From NCBI GenBank assembly GCA_013396915.1, contig VWZL01000357.1:191973-255972 (forward strand): DNA of 64,000 bases, written 5' to 3'. The stretch comes from Stercorarius parasiticus (Eukaryota > Chordata > Aves > Charadriiformes > Stercorariidae). A model generated the notes under the pieces. The model was not told where the DNA came from, ran no database searches, and saw only the letters and a list, made by a program, of their open reading frames with translations. Each line of letters begins with the position of its first letter. The first letter of the stretch is position 1. The position numbers and the translations under genes are program-made. Positions 11,821-26,450 of the stretch are shown here, in pieces.

Positions 11821-14800
11821 CATATAATATATATCTTTGTCTTTAGGTACTGAAAACAGCTGAACTCTTTTTAGTAGAATTCTATTTTCTTAAATAGTTC
11901 TGAGCTGATGAAAAGCATCTTAAGATATCTTTCCTCCCAGATAAGTTATTTAACTAATGCTGCATTCTTGCATATTATTATTTTGCTTTTGGTTAAATAT
12001 CTCATTCTTTTTCAAGGGTCAGGTTACTTTTAAGTAAGGGGTCATTTTCCAGTCATTAGTAAAGCTTTTAGAAAATATTTTTAATAAAATCCTGACAGTA
12101 AAACTAGCAGCTTCATGTAGGAATTACAGGAACTTGGCTAGAGTTTTTGTATTTGTAATTTCACTTATAAGAAAGCTTCAGAGACCTTAGGAGTTCTATT
12201 TTTCACCCTGAAGAAGTCATGCAAGGGCATTGGGAATAAAAATTACCACCACAGCATCCTGTTAATTACCTGCCACCTTGTTTTAAAGACAAGGTGTAGT
12301 TCAGCTACTTTACCTATCCTTTTCATTATCTCTCTCCTGAGCTTGTAAAGCAACAGGATAATGATTTCATTTGTATGGTGGTGATAACTGTCCAGCAGGA
12401 GCAAGTCTGAGACTATCAGTTAATTTCCCGAAAGCCATCAGTTACTTAATTGTAATGACTGGGATTCAGATGAGTCAGGTACAATATTAATATTGCGCTG
12501 TGCAGTCTGGAGTCTTTATTAGGTAAAGCCTTAGGTAAAAGAATTATCAAAAACATTATCTATGTAAAGCATTATTTATAAAACCTATCTAGAAAGAGGT
12601 AACAATATGGAATACCACAGTAAAAAACTGTTTATCTTTGTAACAAAAGACAACAATAGTCGCATTAAAACCTTATAAAAGAAAAAAAAACCCAAACATT
12701 GCATAAGACCTGCTGTATTCACATGAGGAATCCCATTTTAATATGTGAGAATACTCATCTGAGTAAAACCCCTTATATCATCCTTAAAATAGCAGTACTT
12801 TGGGGAGTATTTACTCAGGGCTCTCTAATCCATCATATTTCAAGTTGTTTTATCTGCTCATTCAGCTCCATCACTATTAGCAGCAGTAGGAACATCAGTT
12901 GATGTGCTGCAATATCACTTGTCCATATTTTTGGTGTTCTCCTATGGCAAGCAGAGGAGCTGCTGAGCTGAGGTGGTCCCATGGTGGATGTCCAGAGCCA
13001 CCAGGAAAGGTCCCGTGGGGTGCAGTCATTACTACCTTCCTGCCAGCATCTTGGGGTTTGCCTCTGATATCCTCGTGTATATCAGGGTGTTCTCAGACTT
13101 GGGTTTGGGAAAGAGTTACCCCACCATCTACACACAGAGGTTGCTCAAGATACTTGCCTCTGATTTGGGTGTGAAAAATGCCCAAGGAACTTGTGTCTCT
13201 GCCCTTGAGAGCTTCTGCCAGTACTTGGGAACTGTCGTTCTGCCTGCACCACACTCAGCCAACCTCTGGCAGGATGTGCAGGCTTGGGCCCTTTCTCTAG
13301 CACAAGTGTAGAGACCTCATCTGATGTCCTCATGCTGCCAGTGTGGATTTTTTGCCTTTGCACACCCTGCTTGGCACTGTTTTCCCACCTGCTCAAGGCG
13401 TCCTTTGTGAGTAAAGGTGTGAAAATGGGGCAGGATGACCTTCCTTCTCACAGTAGCTTCAATGTTTGCATGCTTTGGGCTTTTGCTGCCTGATTATCTG
13501 AGACTGACATTAAGGGATATAAGTGACCGCTGAAGTTATGCACCCTGACAGCACCATATTTACAGAAAGAATGAATAACCTATAGGGTGAAATTTTGGGG
13601 ATGGGTAAATGTATCTCTCCTTTCTTATAGTTTTGTACACTTTATTTTCTCAGCACTCTGTTTTTCCATCTGTCCTTTTTCTCATGGCTGCTGTCACAAG
13701 TATTACTGTGCCCATTCTGTGTTCCTGTCAGTATTTTCTCTTTCTTCCCATTCTGATCGCACCTTTATAAAAACACCTGCTCCATCTTAAAGATGTGTAA
13801 CGCTAAGGTTCCTGTCCCAGGCGCTGAAATTATTTCTGCCCTTTCTCATCCTTCCTCCCCTGCATGATGCTGCTAAATTCTACTCCCATCACCAATTGAC
13901 TGTATGAAAGGATTGTCTTTGATCTTTAAGCACTGAGTAGATATAGGTGTGTTATATAAATTGCAGAGACATTTAAATGAATGTCCAAATACAATTATGA
14001 GGAACCAAAACAGGAAGCAGAATCTTCACTTTCTTATATGAGAAGATCACATCCGATTATTGGATGCAAAAAAATAGCTGAAGAAATGTTCCCCAGAGCT
14101 TTCGCCATCATAAGGTCAGTGAAAGTCAACAAAGATCTGCAATCCAGAGGAGAAATCTCTGGGCAAGAGCAAGTAAATCCACTCATGGTGAGAAAAGTCA
14201 TTCTCTTTCCCTGAGCAAGGAGACCCAGGAAGTATTCTGCATCTGAGAACAGCTGTGGGGCGAGACCACACCAACACTGGGGGATCCCTATGGAAACCAG
14301 CTCCTTGCAACATGCAGTTGTCCCAGCTCCAGTCCTACACAATAGAGAAGCCATGAGGGAGAAAAACATTATAAAGATAAACAACATGCTAATGGAGGGT
14401 AAAAATTTTCAAAGGAGACATAGCACAGGAAAAATAATATACTGAAATCTTCTCCACTGTTAACCTGTAGATGATCCTTTCCATGCCAGTCTACATACCC
14501 TAGATTAGACTGGGATACTTCTCTCTCACTTTTCACCCTGTTGTCAATCATCAAAGCAAATGTGCAAGCCTCTCCTCCCTTTGCAGTATGTTTTACCCCA
14601 GAGACTTGAGTCATGGAGTGGCTGTAGAGCAATCACTAGCATAGTAGGGGAAGCTCCTTTCAGAGAAAACAAGATGGTCAGATTCCCCAAAGGCTAGCCA
14701 TCATCTTCTACAGCCCCATCACTCTTTGCCCACAGCATTGCATACCCAAGGTGGCTATCAGAAGGTGGCAAATATTCCCCAGTTTTTGCTCCCTGGAGAT

Positions 14801-15880
14801 TGAGGGTCAATATGATCCCCACTCAGCAGGCTGGTGGCATTTCTGACTCACTCTCACTGCTCATACAGAGCCACCATGGAGCAGAGAGTGGTATAACGAA
14901 AAAATTGCTGCCAGCATCCACTGCAAAGTCCACTATTCACTTGTTTAGCGCTTGCAAATTGTTTGCAGTTGTGTAGAGCACCACATCCACTCTTGGTAGG
15001 CAAACTACCCAACTCCCTTTCACCTTTTCCCAGTGCTGTCTCTTTTAGTACTCTTGCCCCACTTTTTTCTCTCTTGAGGACTCTTGTCCCACCTGCCTTG
15101 ATGGAGAGTGGAGAAAAAGGTGATGAACGGAGCTCACTTTGGTAGAGATTTATGATCCTTCCTCTCATTTCTGCCATTACTCTGTGTGGGTAAAATCAAT
15201 GATACTTTCTTAGTTGGCAGAAGCATCTCACACGTGATATATGGAAACTATTGGCTCAGCATATGTGATCTGAACTCTAACAACTTCATTTCTTTCCCTG
15301 TGCTTCTCTGCTTCCCAGCTAACTTTTCCTTAACTGGTTGACATTGTTCAGTTGCACTCAGAGCAATTGTTCTCAGTATGTACTTACCTTTGAAGGTCAA
15401 TACTAACTATTCCACCACCCATCTTCCATTTCAGATCTGCTAGGGCCTTGTATACCTTCTCTAGATTTTTTCCAGTCAGTCCAGAAACAGGTCTCTCTTC
15501 ACCCTACAAATCTTGCAATGGGGGTATTCTGTCATTCATACAAAGAAAATGGTCTTCCCAATCTTGGGTAAAATTTATTTTCCATTTTCACACCTGACAA
15601 TTATGTGTGTTAAACACAACAATATTGTGTTTAAAAAAAAAAGTAAATATAAAATTAGCTAGGATTCAATAGCATTAGGTCAGCTATAAATACATGGGAA
15701 ACATACAGTTAACATCCATAACATAACAGCATTGTAGTGACAGGGATTTCCAATTTTAGGGAAGTTATGCTGAAGCCATATTTCAGTACAACCAAAACAG
15801 TATTACAGACTTGAGGGAAATGTATGGTGGAACAGAGGTCCTCCTCTGTGCACTTAGTGCCTTGTACACACTTTTTTTTA
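11821..15880. other. Non-coding, single-copy-looking DNA
   Basis: No recognised repeat or exon. About 12900-13420 is moderately GC-richer than its surroundings and carries overlapping open frames on both strands (12899-13174, 12973-13311 and, minus, 13145-13396). Frames open on both strands over the same bases are better explained by composition than by coding. Nothing else supportable was seen. Confidence 0.45.
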
Positions 15881-16855
15881 GGTGGAGTATCCCAGGGAAT
15901 GATACTGGGGCCAATAATGTCTAATATCTTCATTAATGACCTAGATATTTGGACAGAGTGCACCCTCAGCAATTTTGTAGATGATACAAAACTGAGACAA
16001 GTGTTTAACATAGCAGTTGGGTGTGCTGCCATTCAAAGGGACATAGACAGGCTGGAGAACTGGACTGAGAGGAATGTCATGAAACTCAACAAGGGGAAAT
16101 GCAAAATCCTGCATCTGGTGAGGAATGATCCCAGACATCAGTACAGGCTGGGGACAACAGGCTAGGACACAGCACTGCAGAGAAGGACCTGGGGCTCCTG
16201 GGGAACAACAGGCTGACCATGGTCCATAAATGTGCCTTCACAGCAATGGAGGTCAACAGCCTCCTGGGCTGCGCTAGGCAGAGCATAGTCAGCAGGTCAA
16301 GGGAGGGGATCCTTCCTCTCTACTCACCACTGGTGACTGGTGAGACACATCTGGAGTACTGGGTCCAGCTCTGAGCTCCCCAGTACAAGACATGGAGCTA
16401 CTGGAATAAGTCCAGCAAAAGCCCATGAAAATGATGAAGGGACTGGAGTATCTGACATGTGAAAAGAGGCTAAGAGAGCTGGGACTGCTCAGCCTAGAGA
16501 ATAAAAGTTCTAGGGGGATCTTATCAGTGTGTATAAATACCTGGTAGGACGGAAAGAAGAGGGAGCCAGATTCTGAGTGGTGCCCAGTGACAGGACAAGA
16601 GGTGATGGGCACAAGCTGAACACACATGAAATTGCATCTGAACACAAGAAAACACTTTTTTACTGTGAAGGTGGTCAAACACTGGAATAGGTTTCCCAGA
16701 GGTGATGAGGTCTCCATCTTTGGAGATATTCAAGACTTGACTGGATGCAGTCCTGAGCAATTTGCTGTAGCTGACCCTGCTTGAGCAAAGAGTTGGACAA
16801 GACAATCTCCAGAAGTGCCCTTCCATACTCAAAGATTCTGTGATTCTATGATTTT
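15881..16855 (+). mobile_element. CR1 LINE with reverse-transcriptase core, 5' truncated
   Basis: The copy starts abruptly inside ORF2 and runs to an ATTCTGTGATTCTATG tail at 16833-16850. The frame 15881-16162 reads GVSQGMILGPIMSNIFINDL, then FVDDTKL, then a segment with LENWTERNVMKLNKGKCKIL: reverse-transcriptase palm and thumb. The catalytic box is FVDD where active CR1 elements have FADD. After a stop at 16163 the thumb and C-terminal part continue to about 16700 but only in shifting frames (for example a stretch matching GLLSLE near 16480-16500). The element is thus dead. About 975 bp remain of a full-length element of several kb. The tail subfamily, with the phrase GACAATCTCCAGAAGTGCCCTTCCA, resembles the copy at 40.5-40.8 kb. 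Confidence 0.92.
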
Positions 16856-19800
16856 GTCATCTGAAAATGTCTGAAATTCCTCTTTTTGGTACCTTGCCAA
16901 GAAAAAATAATGAATGTTCCCACATTGCATCATTACTAATTACAGAATTTCTCCACTTAATAGGATATAAGGATCTAACATGAGAGAGCTTTACTTTTCA
17001 AGGCTGCCATCTTGTAAGCTATTAAGTATCTTTGTTTTGTATGAAAGGCTACATTCAATCAATCTGAAGTTTAGTTTAAAAAGTTTACTCCATACTTTAT
17101 AACTGAATCACTACTTTAGTGATTCCAGCCTCAATCTAAAGGTAATAGTACTTTTCTTGAGTGCCATGAGACCTGGCTTTGGGAGTTCACAAACCACATT
17201 TACACAGTAACTGAAATTACAGGAGTCAAAAATTACTTGCTAATTTGTTCACCTGCATGACACTCACAGATCAAACCCTCCAAGTGAACAAAAGGATATG
17301 GCACGCCCCCTCCAGTCGCTGGCTGCTGCATCCCACCATCAGACAGCACGTCAGAAAGTCCATACAATGCTCAGAAGAGGGATGTGGTGAAGCTAGGTTC
17401 CCATGATGGGGTATTCTGCATAGTTCTTACTGAGCTGTCTAGTTTTAACTTCTTAATCTATTAACTCCAGTCTTTGGACACTTCATGCTCCCAGTAACAG
17501 CCCTGAAGTAGGACCATGTGTTTCTACTATTCCTTATCCTCCATTCTCCTTCATGCTCTGCCTGCAGTCACCTTAGGCTCTGCTGGTGGCAGTAGGTCCT
17601 ACCTGTTGTTGAGTCTCCCCATGTTCTTCCTTCACTACCATGACATTGATACTTGAAGCTTGCATGATGCTTAACAGAAAGGGGAAGGTGAGGGGAGGTA
17701 ATGGGAGGAATGGAGGGAAGAATTCAAGTACAGAAATGTTCTGCAGAAAATGAGGTCATTTCTGTTTTACCCTGGGTAAATGTACAAACATAAACAAATA
17801 CAGGTGTGTGCACTCTACCTAACATGTGCTAAGTGTAAGTAGTGGATGTGATTTTTAACTATTTCACATTTTTATCTAGGCTTAATGACCTCCAGATTAA
17901 TTAGGTGTGGGATCTGAACCCATTGTTGCTATCAGCATGTGAAGAAAAACACAAAGCACTCTGATCTGAAATAATTTTGAAACTGTCTATCAGAGTGTAA
18001 AGGGAATGAGAAAAACGTCAAGAAGACTCAACTTTGAAAAACATTTTGTAATACCATAACAAGTAAGATGCAGGTGACATTGTTTGCTATTAAGTATTAT
18101 GCAAAATAATCTCATTTGAGTTACTTACACTAATTTCATGTTGTTTGTTCAAACTTGGCCTACAGTGCTGGTCTACAGCCATCCACAAAGTCTGCCGAAA
18201 TCTTTAGGGATAGATTCACGCTAAGAGATTTCAACGTACTTCTCATCCAGAAGGTCTAATAGGACAAAATACTGTGCATTTTATCTCCACCTTTAATCCC
18301 TTACTCTGATTCCCTGGGACAAAAGCAAAGTGCAGAGAATGGAAGGGGGTAGCAGGGCACCCTGGCATCTGCCAGCATGGATGGATGTCTGAAGTACCGT
18401 GGTTGTGCTAGGTGCTCACATAGCCACTTGCACTCTGGAAGTAATCTGTGAATCTTTCCTTGACTTCAATGACTTGAATTTGGATAGGGCACTCACTCTT
18501 TTAACTACTGTTCCACTTAAAAACACTTCAGATAATTACAGTTAGTACATCTGGGGACAAAGGTTTAGTTTGGCTTGAATTCATGGAAGACGGGATGTGT
18601 TTGTAAGTCCTTCTTAGCAAGACACAGTCACTACAACACCAGCTCTGATCCAAGTTATCAAATGAAAAACCAGTGATCTATACTTGCTGCCATTTCTCCA
18701 GCCTGAAAAGTTCACTGTGACAGAACGGCCAGTTAAGATTGCAGATGAGCCTTTAAGAAATTAGTTTAGGAATTACTGTGATATGAGCAAGTTATAAAGC
18801 AGCCAGAGGCACTAACATTTGGATTCAAAATGCATGAAACAACTACTTTCGCTGTTGATGTGAAGAATAATCACTTACTATACCAACATACTTGCTTTTC
18901 ATCTCTCTCTCACTTTCACCACACAGCTCACAGAAAGTCATTAGAGATTGGCAGGTCTCTCTGTCCCTATGTGACCGCCTTCTCCATGAAATCAAGTATT
19001 TAACTGCCCTCCTCTACGTTAAGATATATTGGGACAGAGAGGAAAGTGCTTGGATACTTTTTTTTAATAGAACCTTGAAAACATGGGGTTTAATTCACCT
19101 TTATGATTTGACAACTTTTAGCATAGACGTCATTAATAACTCCTCCACGCAATTTTCCTAAATATACCCACTGTCACAACTAGTCCTTTATTGCTACCTT
19201 TTTTTTGAAACCCAGGTTTAAATTAAATGGCTGCAAATTCGTGTGTTTAAAGCTGAATAAAATGCAGAGAGAAAAATTCTGAATTTGCTGTTGGGTCACA
19301 TGAGATGGAGCCTGCTGCCTGAGCGTAGAAATGCACGGCAATCCGGGTTGCGAGCAAGCCTCTCTGTGAGGTAGATATTGACAGAAGGACTATACCTCTC
19401 AGACAAAGCTATTACATCAAATCCCAATATCTTCATTTTTCAAGGTAAGGAAGATTAAGAACTGACATTTCAAGACCAAGTCAGAGAATCTACTGATTAA
19501 ACACTAATCCAAACTGTTCCTTCTCTGCTATCGTCAAAGAGGAGAGAGAGCTATATTAAAAGAAGAGTATAATTCTGTTGATTGATTTGCTGAGTCCTTG
19601 CATATTTCTCAAGGTTATGACATTACAGTTTGCTGTGAAACATGGAAGTCTAGTTTTGGTTTGTTCCAACATGAAAAAAAAATACTAGATATACAATTCT
19701 AGTGATAGCTAGTTAGCTTTGTAGGTGTAGATCACATTCTCACGAATTTTAGTCCTCAAATATATAACCTATTGACAGATCTGTTCAAGGAAACCTTGAA

Positions 19801-22800
19801 AATAGATTTTTAACCACCGTTAGGCAGATTAAACTAGTAATATTAATACTTCTTTTCTTAGAGGTAGGACGCAGCCCTCCTCTAATGTAAGAGTACCTTC
19901 TGGTAGATGAATTGGTACACCTAGTTGATTCACCTGTAGTACAGCTCTATAATTATTATGGTCAGCATTCTAGTAACGCTAGCCTAGGGATTAATTATGC
20001 AAGTAGTAACATTTGGAAAATTGGATGCTAAATTACTCTTTGGCTTCACATTGACAATACATAAAGTTTAGAAGCTTCTCAGCTTTTTCCATTAATTTGA
20101 AGACAAATGCATTTGTCTTCAGTGTAGAGCTGTCCTCTGCACAGCATTTTAGTAAAATCCTAAGCCAGAATCTTACACTATTTGGGGACTTAGAATAGAT
20201 TAATTACTATAGAACTAAGCAGATGTGAGGAAAATGCCAGCTCAAGTTATTAGAAAAGGTCCTTTGCAGAAAATCCTGCCGAGTATAATGGCCTCATAGA
20301 AAACTCATGCAATTTCATTCAACTCATTGCACTGAAGAAGCAAAGATGTTCTTTTCTGATCTCAGCTAAAACCAGAAGCCGTGGCAACATCCAGATGTTT
20401 GAAATATGAACCCTGAAGACAGTGGTCATGAATTCTTATTCTTATTGGAGCTCTACTGATGGAGTAATTGCTCAGAGCTTAGGGACTTGGTTGAGCTTCC
20501 TCCTTAACCTTAGAGCATTTACAACCAAATCACTGTCTATCACTGTCTTTGTGTTGAGTATGCTGAACCTGGGGCTTTGAGAATGGCAGGAAAGGGATGT
20601 AAAAGTACATACACACACCCCACTCGCCATCTCTTGCTCCTGTTTTTTTTGTTTTTTTTTTTTTTACTTTACATGAACAAATCAGGAATTTGCCAGTGCA
20701 GAGAGTGAGAAGACGTACATGGGCACATAGTAACACACAGCACTTCTTGGAATGCATCGGTTGTGTTCCTGTGTGTTTGGTTTTGCTATAAACAATTAAT
20801 GAATAAATTGCTGAAAGAATTTTCAGACTAAGAATTGGAGCCACATTTAAACCTCTTCCAGGCAAAGTCCCTGATCAAAAGGCTTCACAGCTTTGCTTTT
20901 GTTGACATTTTCTCACTGGTGAGCATGAAGCGACTCCATGCTGAGCTGCTCATCAGCAGGATCTGCCTGGGGTAGTGAAGCAGTGAGATGGCCCTTTCTC
21001 AGTTCTTCAGTGTTCCTGTATACCAGAGAAGTGCTCCAATCACCTTATCCATCAGCTTTGCCTTAAAAGTGCGTATAAGTGTGCTGCAATGTATCAAAGA
21101 CTATGTACGTGGCTGCTGGGCATGATGGAAGGACCCCCAGCCTCATTCGGACCAGCAGCAGGAGGCAAGAAGAGATACCTAGGGCACGTTAACTGGCATC
21201 AGGTCCCTTTGTGTGAAGAAGTGAGTCAAGTCCCTTGTTCCAACGTGGACACTTACTTAGAGATATCTAAATTCAGGAAATTAATTAAATGTTTGGAAAT
21301 GGGATCTCACCATTCCTGTGAAATGTTATAGTCTTCAATATATTGTCTATGGAGAAGGAAAGAAGGTACACTGCAACCAATTCTATCCACATTAGATCTT
21401 GCTACTTCTTGCAAAACGTGATAAAGATTATAACTGTAAGTGCCAAGTCCCTGAGGGGGAAATAGCTCTGTTTGCAAAATCTCTTTAAGCTGTTCCTGCC
21501 TTGCCCTCTCATTCCCACCTAAGCACCACTGCTTGATGCAATTTATACAAGCCCCACTAATGATTGCACTGACATAACTGGGGGAGTTACAAACTGCCAT
21601 GGAAATTAGAAATTGGAAAGATCACCTCTTAAATAGGTTTTACTAAAGACTATATTTTAATGCAGACCTCTGCCCTGAGAGTTCAGGTTTCGTACTGAAA
21701 CCACACATACCTCGGTGGCATGTGTGTTCCCTTGAACTCTTCCCAGATCACAGCTGATCTGGGAAGAAGAGTGACACCTGGTGACTCTGCTTCTACACCA
21801 CTGTGGTTTTTTACCCATGAGGTCTCCCGTTTGAGCAGTAACCAAATGCAATCTTTGCTTTAGTTGTATGATACTATGAGATCAGTGTCTGAGGCAGAAT
21901 GTCTGACAGGGAATCTCTGGCTTGAGGAAAAAGGCTAGATGTGATATGGACTTTTTTATTCTTCACAAATGCCACTTTTATCTCAATCTGTGAGTGATTC
22001 TCTTGTTTTGTCCAACAGCAAAATTCAAGATTTCTGCTTTTGCCTTGCAACACGTTCCACTGGAGCCACAGACAAGGTACAAGATAGGCATGCTGATCAT
22101 CAGCTGTTCCCCCAGACAACAGAGGAGCACAGCAGCCACAGAAAATGTAACATTTTTTAGCCCTCTTAAATTTCAAAAAAATAGGAACAACTTTTCTTAT
22201 CAACGAAGTGCTTTTTGAAAGGGCAGTCTGTCTGTGAAGAGAACAAAGCCATACCCCTGTGTTTATCCAGTGCAGGAGATGAACCAAAGATATGTACATA
22301 TCCTGCAATTCACAGTGAGCTGTTGGTTCATACTATATAAAGGGCTTTTTAGATTGTTTCCTTAAAGAGCTTTCCAGCATGAGGCAAGGCAAAGATAAGA
22401 GATACATAAAATGAATACATAATATGCACTTCAGTAAAAAAAAAAAAACAACACCAGGCATATGCTCTGCCTGCAAAGAGCATCTCTGAAATAACTGTTT
22501 GTTTAGGGATCAGCTAATGCCACTTTGCGATAGCTATAGTATTCCTGGATGGTGATTAAAAAGAGCTGGAATTTATAACTATCATAAGTCTTTATGTTTA
22601 GAGGTTAGCAGACAGTATGCGAAAGAACTTTAGAAATAGGAAGGCTCATTTTTGTCTCCTTCAGACTGTTAACTTTGTCAGCTGCTCACTTCCTAACTAT
22701 ATAGGTGGTCTTAAAGTCAATTGCTATAGTTTCATTCAGGTCATGGATATGAACGAGTATATATGGAGAATATTCAGATCTGAAATGGTGCCTGCTTTGT

Positions 22801-25800
22801 GTCACTTTCGTTGGCCACAGAGAAGTCAAGAAGGGCCATGGCTGAACAGTAGCTTTAGGGGTAGTAGCATTCGCCAGATGAGCACTAACAGGAACCACTC
22901 CTGTCTTCTCCCTTTCCCTACATGTAAAGCTTCTTCTTAATCCATTTGTTTGATTAAACAGAAGGGGAATGCAAGCTCATCAAATATTCCCGTAATGTAT
23001 GAGAGTGCAGCTCTCCTGACTTCTGAGAAATTGCATCTCTTTCCACTAAAGGTGGATTTGGCATGCAGGTTTGCCCAGGGTACATTTTCCTTCATAATTT
23101 TATTCCATTTAATCAGAGCTGTAGGTTGAGTGGTACAGCAGAAACACCAAGCAATTCTCAAAGGTGTAGAGAACAAGTTAGCAAGCGTGCCAAAGCTGTT
23201 CTTTTTTCTCGTCCCCCAAATCCTGCAGTTGCCATCCACCCTCCCAGACTGAGTGTGCAGTGACCATGGCTACAAACAGCTCAAACAGATTATAAAGACA
23301 GGTCAGAAAGGACATCTGAACATTAAGACTGATCATGCCATCTCTAGCAGTACTGCCTGGATTTGTAGCTTTCAACTCCTTTCTCTGGTAAATATCTATG
23401 AAGAGCAAGCCCCCCATCCCCAGGAGTTACATTTGCTGCAGCAGGAATTGCCCACTTTGTATGGCCATGGGGGTTTTTTTCTAAAACACTTATAACTTTC
23501 CCTCCTCCAACAAAACGGCATCTTTCAACCCAGCAACGATCTGTATTCTTTTATTTATTTTTTTGAAAGTTGCATTTTTCATGGAATGAGGAAAGGAGAA
23601 GTGAACAAATAGGACGTACTGCAGATTTTCTGCTGAGCCATGCCTGTAACGTGCTCTGTGGGATCCTGTTACTCTAGGCAGCCACTCAGGATTGAAGAGT
23701 TGCAGCATGTCACCTTTAATTGCTATATCATAAATAGTTTTTAAAGCATTGACCATTAAGGGATTTAAATTTCTCTAACGCACCTGGATGGCAATCTCTC
23801 AAGGTTCATACTGAGGCCAGCCCCTTATCATAAAGAGAGTGTGGGCAAAAAGGCAATAACGTAAATTAATGACATGTATTGTATAAAAGGTTTGAAACAG
23901 GTGAAATAAGATCCCTGTGCGTTTTGAGTTTCCAGATAAACCGCAGCAGTAAGTGGGAGGAAGGAAGATTTCTATTCCTTCACCATGCTGAAGTAAAGTC
24001 ATTTATTGCTCTCCCAGGAAAAGTTTTTATATAATTCAATACAGGTAGGTCCAGATGTGTGAAATCAAACCTACACAAGGAAGGACCCAATCCAGCAATC
24101 AGATTTGCATAGACTGAGGTAAAGCAATATGAAAACCATGGTATTGCTGTACCCAATAGAAAGTTAGTCCTGAGGACATGAGAGTGTTACCAGCAGAGGA
24201 ATAGGCAATGTTTTAAAGACACTCAGTTACACAATGCAATGTGAGCTAGCTGGGGAAATGTGCTAGATGTCTTTTCCCAGATATCCTTCCTAACCATGTA
24301 TTTTCCAGAAGTCGGTGGGTATCTAAGAAATGTACATGGAGATAAGTATGCTATTGGAGAAAATGGTCATTTTAGCTAACTCCAGCATTTTCCTACCAAA
24401 TTCTTTGTAAGGTAAAAAGAAGACCCAAGATGTTTATGTGATTGCTCAATATACACATATTTGAAAGCAATAAAAAGTTGTTATATAGGCATAGTGCATC
24501 ATTAATGAACAGTTTCAAATGTCAAAAATAATCATCCACAAACTTAGCAACACATACACATCTGAAAAGAGGTGCAACTTGGACTTGAGTGCACCAGGTC
24601 TGGCAGAAGGAAATGCTTTTTGATAGCACATTTTTACTACTGTCACAGAATCAGTCAAATGGTCTCCTGTCCAAATGGGGTTTTTTTCAGTATCCAAGAA
24701 AAAGACCTATTATACAAATATATGCTTCTTTTATTAAATCCTACCACAGGTGATAATGGTGCTGTTTATTGTTATTAAGGTTTACTTTAACAGGTTTTTA
24801 CTATGTTTTGGTGTCTGATCTACGTTGATCTTCATAAGTTTGCAACTATTATTTTTATGCCTTGTACCTGAGTGCATGCATTTGTAAGTACCCTTGTAAA
24901 GTTCCATGGTACATAAGCACCAAGAATTTTACATAATAAATGCATAATAATTATGTAAAATTACGTAATAAGTGTTTGGAGTGGCAAATTCATTCTTGGT
25001 TATATAAAACATTTTTCCTCATTCCATTTGAATTATTCCAAGGACTTAACAGCCTTTTTCTGCTTACGTTATAAGGCTAAACACGTGTGTCACTTGTAAT
25101 GACTATAATTTTCCTGTCCAAAATCTCAGTCACAGATTATGACCTTTTTGAAGTTTTGGAAACTTCAAATTCAAAAAGAAAATTCATCCAATTTCACATT
25201 GCTTGCACACAAACTATAATTGGTAAGTTGCTCTCAGTATCCTTTAGGCAAAGAAACCCCCAAGGTTTCCTTTTCACAGACCTCTCCTCAGTTGTGAAAT
25301 GCATTGTCCATAGAACAACAATGACTTCTGTATTTAAGGGAATCCATCTGTTTGTTAGGTATTAAATGATTTAACTGGCCCCTTTTCTCAGCCTAAGTTT
25401 GTATTTAGCAGTTTTCCAGGAACAGCACCTAGTGTTCATCTAGACCAAGTCTATAGCTGTGGTGTGGTAAAGTCAAGGTCTCTGTCTAATGTTCTATCAT
25501 GACCAGATCAAGAATGAATCAATACTTTGTACTCTGAATCAATATTTTAAAGTTAGACTCAAACTACAGCATACCCAAACTGTGGACTTCTACCCTGCTC
25601 TTCACAACATCTGAATGTGTAATAGGATAAATGGGTTAGATACACGTTCTAAGCAAAAAAAAAAAGGAAATCACAACAAATTGGGATGATGTAAAGGCTT
25701 TGTCTTCTGGCTATGTGTTGTAATATGTTTACTTCAGCAATTTGAGCATGTACTCAATTTAAAGCTGAAAATTAGTATTTCTTAATCAAAATGAATAGAA

Positions 25801-26099
25801 AAAAAAAGAAGACCTTTGAAGGCAACTTGTACGGAAAGCAGCCAGATATAAAATTGCAGGACCTTGTTCTTGTAAAAGAAAGCTTGAGAGACTGGAAACA
25901 CTTGAAAAGCAGCCTTGGGAAAGTTTTGAAACTTCCATAAACAAAAAATTCTTGACTGCTGGATCAGATAGAATCAGTGTAGCAAGAAAGTTCATAAACC
26001 GGTATGAAGAGGAGGTTGTATTGTCTGGACAATAAGGCTAGCAAAAAGGGGGACCACATTAAAAAAAAATGTAATTTAATAAATGCATAGAGAAAAGCA
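16856..26099. other. Non-coding, single-copy-looking DNA, 9 kb without young repeats
   Basis: The longest stretch of the window without a recognisable transposon apart from 50.8-60.4 kb. It contains a T-rich tract at 20641-20667 and an A run at 22436-22448, but no exon, RNA gene or repeat that I can support. Open frames are at most 144 codons (21874-22308, minus), with overlapping frames on the other strand. Several intervals (for example 17860-18130, 19800-20240) read like ordinary low-GC intergenic DNA. A low repeat density can mean regulatory constraint, but that cannot be judged without other species. Confidence 0.4.
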
Positions 26100-26354
26100 G
26101 GAGCTAAGTACAAGTTACTCCTGGGGATATCCCAATTGGACACAAGAGGAAAATTTTTCACAATGAGAACAATCAGCCACTGGAATAATGTTCCCAGGGA
26201 AGTGGTGGATTCCATTGGACACTTTTAAGATTCAGCTGGACAGGGTGCTGGGCCATCTTATCTAGACAGTGCTTTTGCCAAGAAAGGTTGGACCAGATGA
26301 TCCTTGAGGTCCCTTCCAACCTGGTGTTCTATGGATTCTGTGGTTCTATGACTC
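26100..26354 (+). mobile_element. CR1 LINE 3' end, second subfamily
   Basis: It covers the C-terminus of ORF2 and the short 3' untranslated part: TTTTTCACAATGAGAACAA at 26154-26172, GGAAGTGGTGGATTCC at 26199-26214, GGGTGCTGGGCCATCTT at 26243-26259, then CCTTGAGGTCCCTTCCAACC and an imperfect tail (TTCTATGGATTCTGTGGTTCTATG) to 26350. The wording differs from the copies at 1, 33.6 and 44.2 kb, so it is another subfamily and likely of another age. The 5' border is approximate; weak similarity may extend further left. Confidence 0.9.
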
Positions 26355-26357
26355 TAG

Positions 26358-26450
26358 CCCTGAAACTTCAGCTTGAATAGGGTGTTACAGGCAGGCTATT
26401 TGAGATCAAAAGGCAAGTGCCTTTACCATACAGACCACATCGTGAGTGTT
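26358..26450 (-). mobile_element. Possible tRNA-derived SINE head
   Basis: Read on the minus strand, about 26445-26360 has a tRNA-like arrangement: TATGGTAAAGGCACTTGCC (resembling a D-arm and anticodon arm as in tRNA-derived SINEs) followed about 35 bases later by CTATTCAAGCTG, a poor match to an RNA polymerase III B box. It abuts the tail of a CR1 copy. The acceptor stem does not pair, so it is not a functional tRNA. It may be chance. Confidence 0.2.
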
